Source: Pseudovibrio sp947494035
GTDB taxonomy: Bacteria; Pseudomonadota; Alphaproteobacteria; Rhizobiales; Stappiaceae
Length of the DNA stretch: 64,000 nt
Reading direction: 5' to 3'
Assembly (NCBI GenBank): GCA_947494035.1
Contig: CANLTN010000001.1
Location: forward strand, 186,001-250,000
The notes beneath the pieces were generated by a model that was given only the letters and a program-made list of their open reading frames with translations, was not told where the DNA came from and ran no database searches. Below, one piece after another: positions 7,935 to 16,865 of the stretch (positions within the stretch are counted from its first letter, which is position 1; each line of letters opens with the position of its first letter). The position numbers and the translations under genes were made by a program.

Positions 7935-8543
7935 ATGGGATTGTTGGTGTTGGTGCGCCATGGGCAAAGCGAATGGAATGCCCGCCGGATTTTCTCAGGG
8001 CAGGGCAATCCTGACCTGACACCCACGGGGATTGAAGAAGCCAGAAACGCAGGCCGTACTCTCAGGTCTCAGGCAATCCAGTTCGATCTTGCCTATTCAT
8101 CAGGCCTCAGGCGTGCCCGCAAGACGCTGGACTTGATTCTTCAGGAGACCGGTCAGTTACACCTGAATGTGATTGAAGAGATGCAGTTCAATGAAAGAGC
8201 CTACGGCAAGCTCACTGGCATCACCATTGAAGAGGCCTGCCAAACACACGGTGAGGCTCAGGTACATCAATGGCGTAACTCATTGCAGGCTGTCCCTCCC
8301 GACGGCGAAAGCCTGGAGATGACTGCGAACAGAGCGCACAGTGTTTTCAGGCACCGTGTCCTACCTCAGTTGACCAACGGAAAAAATATCCTCATCGCCT
8401 CGCACCGGAATACAATACGGGGACTGATCTCCAGAATCTGCAACCTCGGGCAAGAAGAAACAGAGAACCTGCACATTGCCACAGCGCACCCGCTCTTCTT
8501 TCAGGTGAGTAGCGCAGGCAGTATCGAAGAGATCAGCACATAA
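7935..8543 (+). CDS. second phosphoglycerate mutase-like protein (diverged GpmA paralog)
   Basis: 202 residues, collinear with the gpmA product at 5439. The phosphohistidine motif VRHGQSEWN, the arginine in SGLRRARKT and the acid in NERAYG are kept. The second catalytic histidine is kept but the next residue is Arg instead of Gly (ASHRNTIRGL versus AAHGNSLRSL), and the TGKP-type segment near the end reads TAHP. So it may have altered activity or substrate. It lies 92 bp after the PNPOx-like gene. The start ATG at 7935 follows GCGGGGCGTG, a weak ribosome binding site. It converges on the adenosine kinase gene. Confidence 0.85.
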   Translation: MGLLVLVRHGQSEWNARRIFSGQGNPDLTPTGIEEARNAGRTLRSQAIQFDLAYSSGLRRARKTLDLILQETGQLHLNVIEEMQFNERAYGKLTGITIEEACQTHGEAQVHQWRNSLQAVPPDGESLEMTANRAHSVFRHRVLPQLTNGKNILIASHRNTIRGLISRICNLGQEETENLHIATAHPLFFQVSSAGSIEEIST

Positions 8544-8566
8544 AAAAGGCGGCCCGCGAGCCGCCT
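8541..8566 (-). terminator. terminator of adenosine kinase gene
   Basis: Stem AGGCGGC (8547-8553) / GCCGCCT (8560-8566); on the minus strand it is followed by a run of six T. It sits in the convergent gap and probably serves the minus-strand gene. Confidence 0.85.
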
Positions 8567-8585
8567 AAATCATCAGCGCCAGTTG

Positions 8586-9596
8586 TTAGGCTGTAAGCGT
8601 GAAGCCACTCTGCTCTGCAATCTGGCTGAGAGGTTTCTCGGGACGCGCACCAACATGGCTGATCACCTCGCCTGCACACAGGCACCCCAGCTCTGCACAG
8701 TCGCTCAGGCTGAAGTCGCGAGCCAAACCAAACAGGAAACCGGAGGCGAACAGATCGCCGGCGCCGGTCAGGTCACGAACACCGCCGACAATCGCTGTTG
8801 CAGGTACGTGTACGGTTTCCTCACGAGAAATCGCCATCGCGCCTTCAGAGCCCAATGTAAGGGCTGTGAGCGTGCAATCTTCACGGACGAGGGCAATTGC
8901 TGTTTCAATATCGGAGGTTTGATAGAGCGCTTTCAGCTCATGCTCATTCGCAAACAGAATGTCGACTTTATCTTCTTGGATCAGCTGCAGGAATTCATCT
9001 CTGAAGCGATCAACGCAGAAGCTGTCGGAAAGAGAAAGGGAAACCAGCTTACCAGCTTCATGAGCAATCTTGGAAGCTTTGAGGAATGCATTTTTCGCAG
9101 CTTCCTCATCCCACAGATAGCCTTCCATGTAGGTGATTTCAGAACTGGCAACCACGTCGCGGTCAATATCAAACGCGGTTAGCTTGGTGGCGGAGCCAAG
9201 ATAAGTGTTCATGGTCCGCTCGCCATCCGGCGTGATTAGGATCATAGACCGACTGGAAGGCAGATCATCGCGCAAAGGGCCGGTATTAAAGTGAACGCCG
9301 ATATTATTCATGTCATGGCGATAAACATCGCCAATCTCGTCATCGGCCACTTTACCAAAATAGGCTGGTTTGCCGCCTAAGGACGCAATGCCAGCCGCCG
9401 TATTTCCAGCACTACCGCCGGAAATACGGGTTGTTTGACCCATCTTGTCGTAAAGCCGCAGCGCTTCATCAGTATCAATGAGGCGCATAGATCCCTTAAC
9501 CAGAGACTGCTCAACAAGAAAGCTATCTTCCACATGAGAGAAGACATCAGTGACCGCATTGCCGATGCACAATGCATCAAATTTGAATTCAGACAT
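8586..9596 (-). CDS. adenosine kinase (PfkB family)
   Basis: 336-residue ribokinase-fold sugar kinase. The N-terminal PfkB signature is seen as GGSAGNTAAGIASLGG near residue 59 with AYFGKVADDEIG, and the C-terminal one as DLTGAGDLFASGFLFG near 277, whose Asp is the catalytic base. Sequence style matches alphaproteobacterial adenosine kinases, which make AMP in purine salvage; other PfkB substrates are not excluded. The ATG start at 9596 has AAGGA upstream. It is followed by its own terminator and is 83 bp downstream of pheA on the same strand. Confidence 0.88.
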   Translation of the reverse strand: MSEFKFDALCIGNAVTDVFSHVEDSFLVEQSLVKGSMRLIDTDEALRLYDKMGQTTRISGGSAGNTAAGIASLGGKPAYFGKVADDEIGDVYRHDMNNIGVHFNTGPLRDDLPSSRSMILITPDGERTMNTYLGSATKLTAFDIDRDVVASSEITYMEGYLWDEEAAKNAFLKASKIAHEAGKLVSLSLSDSFCVDRFRDEFLQLIQEDKVDILFANEHELKALYQTSDIETAIALVREDCTLTALTLGSEGAMAISREETVHVPATAIVGGVRDLTGAGDLFASGFLFGLARDFSLSDCAELGCLCAGEVISHVGARPEKPLSQIAEQSGFTLTA

Positions 9597-9679
9597 GTAA
9601 AGTCCTTGTAACTAACCCGGTTCGTAAGCGCCCGGAACGATACATAGGTGGCTTACCGTTAGAGCAAGGCCTACAACTG

Positions 9680-10570
9680 TTATTTTCCTGGTGTAGGACG
9701 CAAGGCACGATTGGCCTCAGGTTCCCGAATTTTTTCGCGGAACGGGCTCGCGTTGTACACCCCAAGAATATTTAGTTCAGTCGAATAAAACGCCAGCTCC
9801 TCAAGTGCAAGGGCTACGTTGGGATCTTCAGGGTGTCCTTCGATATCTGCGTAAAACATTGAAGCAAAAAACTGACCTTCGAGCTGATAGGACTCCAGCT
9901 TTGTCATGTTGACGTTGTTCGTGGCAAATCCACCCAGCCCTTTGTAAAGGGCAGCAGAAACGTTCCGAACGCGGAAAACGAAGGTCGTAATGATCGGCTG
10001 ACCAGAGTTTGCCGCCTGTTTGTTCTCGGGAGAGAGGATTACAAACCGGGTTGTGTTGTGCGCAGCGTCTTCACAGTTCCGCGCAAGGATATCCAGACCG
10101 TAAACTTCTGCGGCAAGTTCAGGAGCAAATGCACCAATTGTTTTGTCACCACCTTCAACAACCTGACGTGCCGACCCTGCGGTGTCAGCGCCAATGATTG
10201 GCTGAAGACCATGTTTGCGGATGAACTTTCGGCATTGCCCCAAACCCATAATGTGGCTTTGAACGCTCTTCAGGTCTTCCAGCTTAGTGCCTTTGATGCC
10301 CATCAACTGAAACCGGATCGGCATGAAGTACTCGCCGACAATATGAAGATTGCTGCCAGGGAGCAGACTATGAATATCCGCAACACGGCCTGCGACCGAG
10401 TTTTCGATCGGGATCATGCCCAGTTCTGCTTCCCCGGTTTGGAGGGCGTGGAAGCAGTCTTCAAAAGTCGGGCAAGGGACAGCTTGATACTCTGGGTAAA
10501 CGGCGTTGCACGCCATATGGGAGTTAGCTCCCACTTCTCCTTGAAACACGACTTTGCGCTGATCTGACAT
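9680..10570 (-). CDS. pheA: prephenate dehydratase
   Basis: Converts prephenate to phenylpyruvate in phenylalanine synthesis. This is the monofunctional form (296 residues) with no chorismate mutase domain. The catalytic domain covers about residues 1-190 (FQGEVGANSHMAC, PIENSVAGRVADIHSLL, and the TTRF motif in HNTTRFVIL holding the catalytic Thr). A C-terminal ACT domain (TTFVFRVRNVSAALYKGLGG, VNMTKLESY, FYADIEGHPED) gives allosteric control by phenylalanine. The start is either ATG at 10570 or GTG at 10582; neither has a good ribosome binding site. kdsB, often next to it in this group, is not seen here. Confidence 0.95.
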   Translation of the reverse strand: MSDQRKVVFQGEVGANSHMACNAVYPEYQAVPCPTFEDCFHALQTGEAELGMIPIENSVAGRVADIHSLLPGSNLHIVGEYFMPIRFQLMGIKGTKLEDLKSVQSHIMGLGQCRKFIRKHGLQPIIGADTAGSARQVVEGGDKTIGAFAPELAAEVYGLDILARNCEDAAHNTTRFVILSPENKQAANSGQPIITTFVFRVRNVSAALYKGLGGFATNNVNMTKLESYQLEGQFFASMFYADIEGHPEDPNVALALEELAFYSTELNILGVYNASPFREKIREPEANRALRPTPGK

Positions 10571-10582
10571 CACTACACTCAC

Positions 10583-11149
10583 GGGGTTTTAAAGGTCTTG
10601 TACATTTGAGGCTTTACCAACATTTACGCAACAGCCTCGCTCACAAATTGCCTGAGATATAAGGGATTGCAAACTCTAATCATACTCAGAGATGAAACTT
10701 AAGGTGAAAAGACCTCAAGAATGGGTCAGATTCTGATATCCAAAGGGAGTTACTCCGATCTAAAATTGATGCCTAGGAGTCAAATTTCAGGCCGTTAAAT
10801 TATTTAGGTGTGATATTTTGTCGCATTTTTGTGGGCTCAGATAAAGTGATTGTACCCTTGTGTTTCTGAAATCAAATTTGAGATGAAGGAAAGAAAGCGG
10901 AATAAATCAGTAGTTTATAGCTATTTTAAACTGCGATTTGGCGAAATGCGTTGTGTTCTGTGGTTTATTGAATTTGCATCGAGCAACTTCCGGTCCACAT
11001 CGCTTCGAAAGTCCTAGGAAAAACACCAATTAAATTATGGACAAGTGCCCGAAAATAACTGTATTTTCCCTGCAAAATACACAGATCAAGTTAGGTGCAA
11101 TACCTGCTGCAGCAGGGCAAGCCTAACCAATATTCGGAGCGTATGAGCT
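10583..11149. other. 567-bp AT-rich divergent gap between pheA and cycM
   Basis: Holds the promoters of two divergent genes but no open frame with a ribosome binding site. No strong hairpin or recognised operator was seen. Confidence 0.5.
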
Positions 11150-11698
11150 ATGAATTCGTTTGAACTGAACAAAATTGCGGGAGCAATTCTGTTTGCCTTA
11201 GTTGCATTCTTGGGCCTGAATGTTTTGACGGAAGTCATCTTTGCGCCTCACGGAAATGAACAACGCGGTTTTGAAATCGAAGTTGCCAGTGCGGACAACG
11301 CATCAAGTGATGCAGCAGCAGACGTCGTCGCAGTCGTCCCAATTGAAGAACTGCTCGCCAATGCTTCTGTTGAAGATGGTGAATCGCAAGCCAGAAAGTG
11401 CGCAGCATGTCACACGTTTGACAACGGTGGCGCAAACAAGGTTGGCCCTAACCTTTGGGGCATTGTAGGTCGTCCACCAGCTTCTCACGAGGGCTTCTCT
11501 TACTCCTCCGCGATGCAGGAGTTTGCGACAACCCACCCAGAGTGGACTCTCGAGCAGCTCAACGAGTTCATCGAATCTCCTAGAAACCACGTCCCTGGTA
11601 CCACTATGGGCTACGCTGGCCTGAAAAGAGATGACCAACGCGCTGATCTGATTGCTTACCTGAACTCACTCTCAGATAATCCAACGCCGATTAATTGA
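11150..11698 (+). CDS. cycM: membrane-anchored cytochrome c (CycM/c552 type)
   Basis: Class I c-type cytochrome of 182 residues that carries electrons from the bc1 complex to terminal oxidase. An uncleaved N-terminal anchor is seen at residues about 10-30 (IAGAILFALVAFLGLNVLTEVIF), then an Ala/Asp/Val-rich linker, then the haem domain with CAACH near residue 84 and the axial Met in PGTTMGYAG near 154. The start ATG at 11150 has CGGAG about 10 bases upstream. Divergent position opposite pheA is usual in Rhizobiales. A clear terminator follows. Confidence 0.93.
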   Translation: MNSFELNKIAGAILFALVAFLGLNVLTEVIFAPHGNEQRGFEIEVASADNASSDAAADVVAVVPIEELLANASVEDGESQARKCAACHTFDNGGANKVGPNLWGIVGRPPASHEGFSYSSAMQEFATTHPEWTLEQLNEFIESPRNHVPGTTMGYAGLKRDDQRADLIAYLNSLSDNPTPIN

Positions 11699-11746
11699 TC
11701 TTGAATTGATCGATATCCCTCAAATACAAGGGTAGAATTCTCAGAG

Positions 11747-11772
11747 AGCCGGGATTTACTCCCGGCTTTTTT
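11747..11772 (+). terminator. terminator of cycM
   Basis: Stem AGCCGGGA / TCCCGGCT with loop TTTAC, followed by a T-run. Confidence 0.92.
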
Positions 11773-11977
11773 ATTGTCTAATTTTGGTTGAATGCTAACC
11801 TTTTCCTCGTTTCTTCCAGTTAAATTTTTGTCATCTTGGCGAAAGACGTTGTCGCAGAAGTGTTTTCAGCCGTAATCTTAGGTTAAGTCTGGATGAAAGC
11901 TGCAAGAGAATTTCAATTTTCGGCGCGTGGTGCTTTCTCTACGATGGAACTACTGATTGTCTTTATGGAGGAATGTT

Positions 11978-13843
11978 GTGCGGACCAAACTATATAGCTC
12001 ACTGGCAGCTCTGGCGCTTGTCTTCGCAAGCCTGACATCCTCTGCAGCAATTGCTGAAACCAGTGAACCTGAATGGCGGCACGCAACCTCTCTCATTGGT
12101 GAGCCAACCTTGCCGGAAGGCTTCGAGCACTTCCCCTATGTAAATCCGGATGCACCAAAGGGCGGCAGGGTCCGTATGGCGTGGACAGGAACATTCGACA
12201 GTTTGAACATCGTTCCCAACAGAGGCTCCACGCCCATTGGTCTCGGTCTCATCTACGACACACTAACCACGCCCTCTAGCGATGAGGTCTCGACAGAATA
12301 CGGCCTCATAGCAGATGCTCTGAAATATCCCGATGATTTCTCATGGGTTATCTTCCGGCTGCGCCCAGAAGCCCATTGGCATGATGGCACACAGATTACC
12401 ACTGAAGATGTCGCATGGTCCTTCGATCAACTGCGCGAACTGAACCCGATCTACAAGAATTATTACAACCATGTCACGGGCTATGAGATTTTGAGCCCGA
12501 CCGAAATCAAGTTCAACTTTGTTGAAGCAGGCAACCGGGAAGCGCCCCAGATTATGGGCCAGCTTTACGTCTTTCCAAAGCATTGGTGGACTGCAACAAA
12601 CAGCGATGGTGAGCAACGGGATATTTCGCGAGGTACGCTGGAAGTTCCACTGGGGTCTGGTGCCTACAAAGTTGGTGAAGTCGTTCCTGGCCGATCGATT
12701 ACGTATGAACGAGTTGATGACTACTGGGCCAAAGATCTCAACGTAAATGTCGGCAAAGACAACTTTGATGAAATTACCTACGAGTTTTACCGCGATGAAA
12801 CCGTCGAATTAGAGGCATTTAAGGCTGATCGCTTTGACTGGCGTACGGAAACCTCTGCGAAGAACTGGGCAACGGCCTATGATGTCCCTGCAGTGCATCG
12901 CGGTGAGATCGTGAAAGAGGAGTTCCCGCAAGATAGCCGCGGGAGGGGCCTGATGGTGGGCTTCATCTTCAATATACGAGAAGAGAAATTTGATGATCGT
13001 CGTGTTCGTCGGGCATTGAACTACGCGCTAAATTTCGAAGAAATGAACCGCACAATTTTCTTCGATCAATATATTCGGATCAACAGCTTCTTCGATGGAA
13101 CCGAGCTTGCCTCCTCTGGTCTGCCAGAAGGCAGAGAACTGGAAATTCTGAAGTCGCTCAAGTCACCCGTGCCTCAGGAAATCTTTACTGAGCCATACGT
13201 CAACCCTGTGTCTGAAGACGCTCGCGAGGAACGCGCCAATCTGAGAATGGCCCTCGATCTTTTTAAAGAAGCTGGCTATGTGCAAAGACAAGGGAAGCTC
13301 GTAAACGAGGAAACAGGTGAGCCATTCACCATCGAATATCTGATGAATGGTGATCTGTTTGAGCGTGTTGCTCTTCGCTATCAAGCCTCGTTGAGGAAAA
13401 TCGGTATTGATTTGCAATTACGCGTGGTGGACAGCTCTCAGTATGTAAACCGTATCCGGAACCGTGATTTCGGTATGATTTACACCGGTTGGGCACAAAG
13501 TCTTTCACCTGGCAATGAGCAGCGAGGCTATTGGGGATCAGAGTCTGCCGACGATAATGTGTCGAGCAACTATGTGGGCATTAAAGATCCAGCAATTGAT
13601 GAGTTAATCGATATCATTGTGAACGCAGATGATCGGGAAGAGCTGACAGCCGCAACCAAAGCTATGGACCGCATTCTGATGTGGGAGCAGTACACAGTGC
13701 CGGGATGGACGTCCCCATTCAGTCGCGTAGCCCGTTGGGACCGGTATTCACATCCAGAGCAACTGCCTGAATATGATGTTGGCTTCCCAACAATCTGGTG
13801 GTGGGATGAAGCCAAAGCCCAAAAGGTAGAGGAGGCGAAGTAA
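11978..13843 (+). CDS. peptide ABC transporter substrate-binding protein (YejA type, Sec signal)
   Basis: Family 5 solute-binding protein of 621 residues that captures oligopeptide-like substrates in the periplasm. A Sec signal peptide occupies the first 26 residues (LAALALVFASLTSSAAIAE). Typical features are YVNPDAPKGGRVRMA near residue 45, FRLRPEAHWHDG and DVAWSF near 130, and the hinge segment RRALNYALNFEEMN near 345. I chose GTG at 11978 because GGAGGA lies 5 bases upstream; an in-frame TTG at 11957 lacks one. It is the first gene of a five-gene operon; the second binding protein starts 2 bases after its stop. Confidence 0.92.
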   Translation: MRTKLYSSLAALALVFASLTSSAAIAETSEPEWRHATSLIGEPTLPEGFEHFPYVNPDAPKGGRVRMAWTGTFDSLNIVPNRGSTPIGLGLIYDTLTTPSSDEVSTEYGLIADALKYPDDFSWVIFRLRPEAHWHDGTQITTEDVAWSFDQLRELNPIYKNYYNHVTGYEILSPTEIKFNFVEAGNREAPQIMGQLYVFPKHWWTATNSDGEQRDISRGTLEVPLGSGAYKVGEVVPGRSITYERVDDYWAKDLNVNVGKDNFDEITYEFYRDETVELEAFKADRFDWRTETSAKNWATAYDVPAVHRGEIVKEEFPQDSRGRGLMVGFIFNIREEKFDDRRVRRALNYALNFEEMNRTIFFDQYIRINSFFDGTELASSGLPEGRELEILKSLKSPVPQEIFTEPYVNPVSEDAREERANLRMALDLFKEAGYVQRQGKLVNEETGEPFTIEYLMNGDLFERVALRYQASLRKIGIDLQLRVVDSSQYVNRIRNRDFGMIYTGWAQSLSPGNEQRGYWGSESADDNVSSNYVGIKDPAIDELIDIIVNADDREELTAATKAMDRILMWEQYTVPGWTSPFSRVARWDRYSHPEQLPEYDVGFPTIWWWDEAKAQKVEEAK

Positions 13844-13845
13844 TC

Positions 13846-15708
13846 GTGGGAAACCAACTCGACAGACGTAGCTTCCTGCACTTCAGTGCGGCGACTGCTG
13901 CAGCGTTCCTCATCCCTGGCGGTGCTTTGCCGGTTCAGGCCGGAACCTGGAGCCACGGCCTCTCCGTGTTTGGTGACCTGAAGTATCCAAAGGGCTTTAC
14001 GGCCTTTGACTATGTCAATCCGGAAGCGCCGGCAGGTGGTCAGATCAACATGACTGCACCGAGTTGGGCCTACAATCAGAACCCACAAACCTTCAATACA
14101 TTCAACAGCTTCATTTTGAAAGGGGATGCCCCGCCACGTATGGAGCGCTGCTTTGATAGCCTGATGGCACGCGCCTTCGATGAGCCGGATGCAGTATATG
14201 GTCTGGTTGCAGAAAGTGCGCTGGTTTCCGACGATGGCAATTTTGTTACCTTCAAGATCCGGCCACAAGCCCGCTTCCATGACGGTTCAGTTCTCAGTGC
14301 AGAGGATGTGGCCTTCAGCCTGAACATCCTGAAGGAGAAGGGTCATCCGATTATCAGCCAGTCCATTCAGGAGATGGTCTCAGCGACAGCGCCGGATGAG
14401 CACACTGTGACGGTCGCTTTTTCGGGCAATCACAGCAGGCAACTACCCTTATTGATAGCAACTCTCCCTATCTTCTCCAAGAAGTACTACACCCGTTACA
14501 ACTTCGAGGCCTCGACGCTGACACCACCACTTTCCTCCGGCCCCTATACGGTGGGTCGCTACGAGATTGGCCGGTACATCGAATACAGGAAAGTCGAGGA
14601 TTACTGGGCAAATGATCTGCCGGTAAACAAAGGTCACCACAATTTCAATATCATTCGTTTTGACTTCTTCCGCGATCGTCAGGCAACCTTTGAAGCCTTC
14701 AAGAAGGGCGCGCTTACGTTTCATGAGGAGTTCTCCTCCAAGACATGGGCAACAGAATATAACTTCCCGGCGTTCACAGAAGGGCGTGTTGTCAAAAGGG
14801 AGTTTGCAATCGGCCTGCCATCGGGGGCACAAGGTTGGTTCCTGAATACACGCAGGGACAAGTTCTCCGACCCAAGGGTCCGGGAGGCACTCGGCTATGC
14901 CTTCGATTTCGAGTGGTCAAACACAGCGCTCTTTTATGATCAATACATAAGAACCCAATCGTTCTTTGAGAACTCAGAGATGAAAGCGATAGGCCCACCC
15001 AGTGATGCTGAATTGGCATTGTTGGATCCCTACAGGGACGAATTACCAGAAGTGGTCTTTGGTGAGGCAATCACGCAACCTGTCTCCAACGGATCTGGTC
15101 AGGACCGCACGCTTCTAAGAGAGGCTTCACTTCTGCTAAGAGAGGCAGGTTATTTTCGGCGTGGCGAGCAATTGATCGGCCCTGATGGTAACCAGTTGGT
15201 CATGGAGTTTCTCTCCAGCTCGCCCGCTTTTGAACGAGTTGTGCTGCCATACATCAAGAATCTCAGACTGTTAGGTATTGAAGCGAGCTTCCGATTGGTT
15301 GATCCGGCACAGTTCCAAAAACGCGTAAATGGCTTTGATTTCGATATTGTTGGACATCGCTTTGTGTTGACGCCTACGCTCGGATCAAGCATCGAAAACT
15401 TCTGGTCATCAAAGGCCGCTGAAAACTTCGGATCTTACAATCTCTCAGGTATAAGACTGCCTGCTGTCGATGATCTGGTGGAAAAGGCGATCAATGCACC
15501 ATCACGTCAGGAAATGGTAACCGCTGCCAGAGCATTGGATAGAGTTCTGCGTGCGGGCTACTATTGGGTACCACAATGGTTCAAAGCGTCCCACACAGTT
15601 GCCATCTGGGACATGTTCGGCATTCCGACAGATATGCCGGCCTATGACTTCCCCGTAGAGGCAACGTGGTGGGTCGATATGGAAAAAGCCGCTCGCATCG
15701 GCAAGTAA
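13846..15708 (+). CDS. second peptide substrate-binding protein (Tat signal)
   Basis: Paralog of the preceding gene (620 residues, family 5 solute-binding protein), with the same landmarks FDYVNPEAPAGGQINM, FKIRPQARFHDG and REALGYAFDFEWSN. Its N-terminus carries a twin-arginine motif (DRRSFLHFSAATAAAFLIP), so it is probably exported folded by Tat, unlike its neighbour. The start GTG at 13846 has GGAGG about 10 bases upstream inside the end of the previous gene. Two binding proteins ahead of one permease pair suggests a broadened substrate range or duplication within the operon. Confidence 0.92.
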   Translation: MGNQLDRRSFLHFSAATAAAFLIPGGALPVQAGTWSHGLSVFGDLKYPKGFTAFDYVNPEAPAGGQINMTAPSWAYNQNPQTFNTFNSFILKGDAPPRMERCFDSLMARAFDEPDAVYGLVAESALVSDDGNFVTFKIRPQARFHDGSVLSAEDVAFSLNILKEKGHPIISQSIQEMVSATAPDEHTVTVAFSGNHSRQLPLLIATLPIFSKKYYTRYNFEASTLTPPLSSGPYTVGRYEIGRYIEYRKVEDYWANDLPVNKGHHNFNIIRFDFFRDRQATFEAFKKGALTFHEEFSSKTWATEYNFPAFTEGRVVKREFAIGLPSGAQGWFLNTRRDKFSDPRVREALGYAFDFEWSNTALFYDQYIRTQSFFENSEMKAIGPPSDAELALLDPYRDELPEVVFGEAITQPVSNGSGQDRTLLREASLLLREAGYFRRGEQLIGPDGNQLVMEFLSSSPAFERVVLPYIKNLRLLGIEASFRLVDPAQFQKRVNGFDFDIVGHRFVLTPTLGSSIENFWSSKAAENFGSYNLSGIRLPAVDDLVEKAINAPSRQEMVTAARALDRVLRAGYYWVPQWFKASHTVAIWDMFGIPTDMPAYDFPVEATWWVDMEKAARIGK

Positions 15709-15750
15709 AGCCGTTTGCACCGGCGTATAACTTAGGGACAAAAGAAGCCC

Positions 15751-16860
15751 ATGGGCGCCTATATTCTGCGTAGATTGCTTTTGATGGTACCGACTCTGAT
15801 CGGCATCATGGCAATTAACTTTGTCATTATCCAATTCGCGCCCGGTGGACCGGTTGAGCAGGTGATCGCTCAGTTGCAGGGGGATAGTGTTTCAGCAACC
15901 AGCCGTATTTCGGGTGGTGGCGGTGATTTCGGTGGCTCGGCTGCCTCTAATCAGGGCAGCGGAGAAGGTGCAGGGTCTAAATATCGAGGTGCACAGGGAC
16001 TGGACCCGGAATTCATTCAGGAGCTGGAAGCCCAGTTTGGTTTTGATAAGCCACCACTGGAACGCTTTGGCCGGATGATTTTGAGTTACGCCACCTTTGA
16101 TTTTGGTGAGAGCTACTTCCGGGATATTGCCGTTGTTGATCTGATCATCGAAAAACTGCCGGTTTCCATCTCTCTCGGGCTTTGGATGACGCTCATTTCC
16201 TATGGCATCTCAATCCCTCTTGGTATCCGCAAGGCAGTCAAGGATGGCACGTCTTTTGATGTCTGGACATCCAGCGTGATCATTGTGGGTTATGCCATTC
16301 CGGGCTTTTTGTTTGCGATCCTGCTGATCGTCCTGTTTGCTGGCGGCTCCTTCTGGGACTTCTTCCCGCTGCGTGGTCTGACTTCGGAAAACTGGATCGA
16401 CATGTCATGGCCGCAACGTATTCTCGACTACTTCTGGCATCTGGTCCTGCCACTAACCGCCATGGCTCTGTCGGCATTTGCGACGACAACACTTCTGACC
16501 AAGAACTCCTTTATGGATGAAATCAGAAAGCAATACGTCCAGACGGCCCGTGCTAAGGGCCTGACAGAACGTCAGGTGCTCTACGGTCACGTATTCCGCA
16601 ATGCCATGCTTATTGTGGTTGCTGGCTTCCCCGGTGCCTTTATCTCGGCATTCTTCGCAGGCTCTCTCCTTATCGAGACAATTTTCTCGTTGGATGGCCT
16701 CGGTCTGTTGGGCTTTGAATCCGCGCTGAGCCGCGACTATGCAGTCATGTTTGCCACACTTTATATTTTCTCGCTGATGGGTCTGATTGTGAACCTGATT
16801 TCAGATCTCACTTACACCTGGATCGATCCACGGATTGATTTTGAAAGCCGGGAGGTTTGA
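15751..16860 (+). CDS. yejB: peptide ABC transporter permease (YejB type)
   Basis: Inner-membrane permease of 369 residues with six predicted spans. The N-terminus YILRRLLLMVPTLIGIMAINFVIIQFAPGGP is the family hallmark; the EAA-type cytoplasmic loop is seen as YVQTARAKGLTERQVLYGHVFRNAM near residue 262. A Gly/Ser-rich insert at residues about 50-80 (GGGGDFGGSAASNQGSGEG) lies in the first periplasmic loop and is commonly variable in YejB. It partners with YejE and YejF. In E. coli the Yej system also imports microcin C. Confidence 0.93.
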   Translation: MGAYILRRLLLMVPTLIGIMAINFVIIQFAPGGPVEQVIAQLQGDSVSATSRISGGGGDFGGSAASNQGSGEGAGSKYRGAQGLDPEFIQELEAQFGFDKPPLERFGRMILSYATFDFGESYFRDIAVVDLIIEKLPVSISLGLWMTLISYGISIPLGIRKAVKDGTSFDVWTSSVIIVGYAIPGFLFAILLIVLFAGGSFWDFFPLRGLTSENWIDMSWPQRILDYFWHLVLPLTAMALSAFATTTLLTKNSFMDEIRKQYVQTARAKGLTERQVLYGHVFRNAMLIVVAGFPGAFISAFFAGSLLIETIFSLDGLGLLGFESALSRDYAVMFATLYIFSLMGLIVNLISDLTYTWIDPRIDFESREV

Positions 16861-16865
16861 GCGAG

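Noticed and set aside
8583..9182. 199-codon plus-strand frame opposite the adenosine kinase gene
   Set aside because: Antisense shadow; the minus strand carries complete PfkB signatures.
10058..10567. 169-codon frame opposite pheA
   Set aside because: Antisense shadow of pheA with no start signal.
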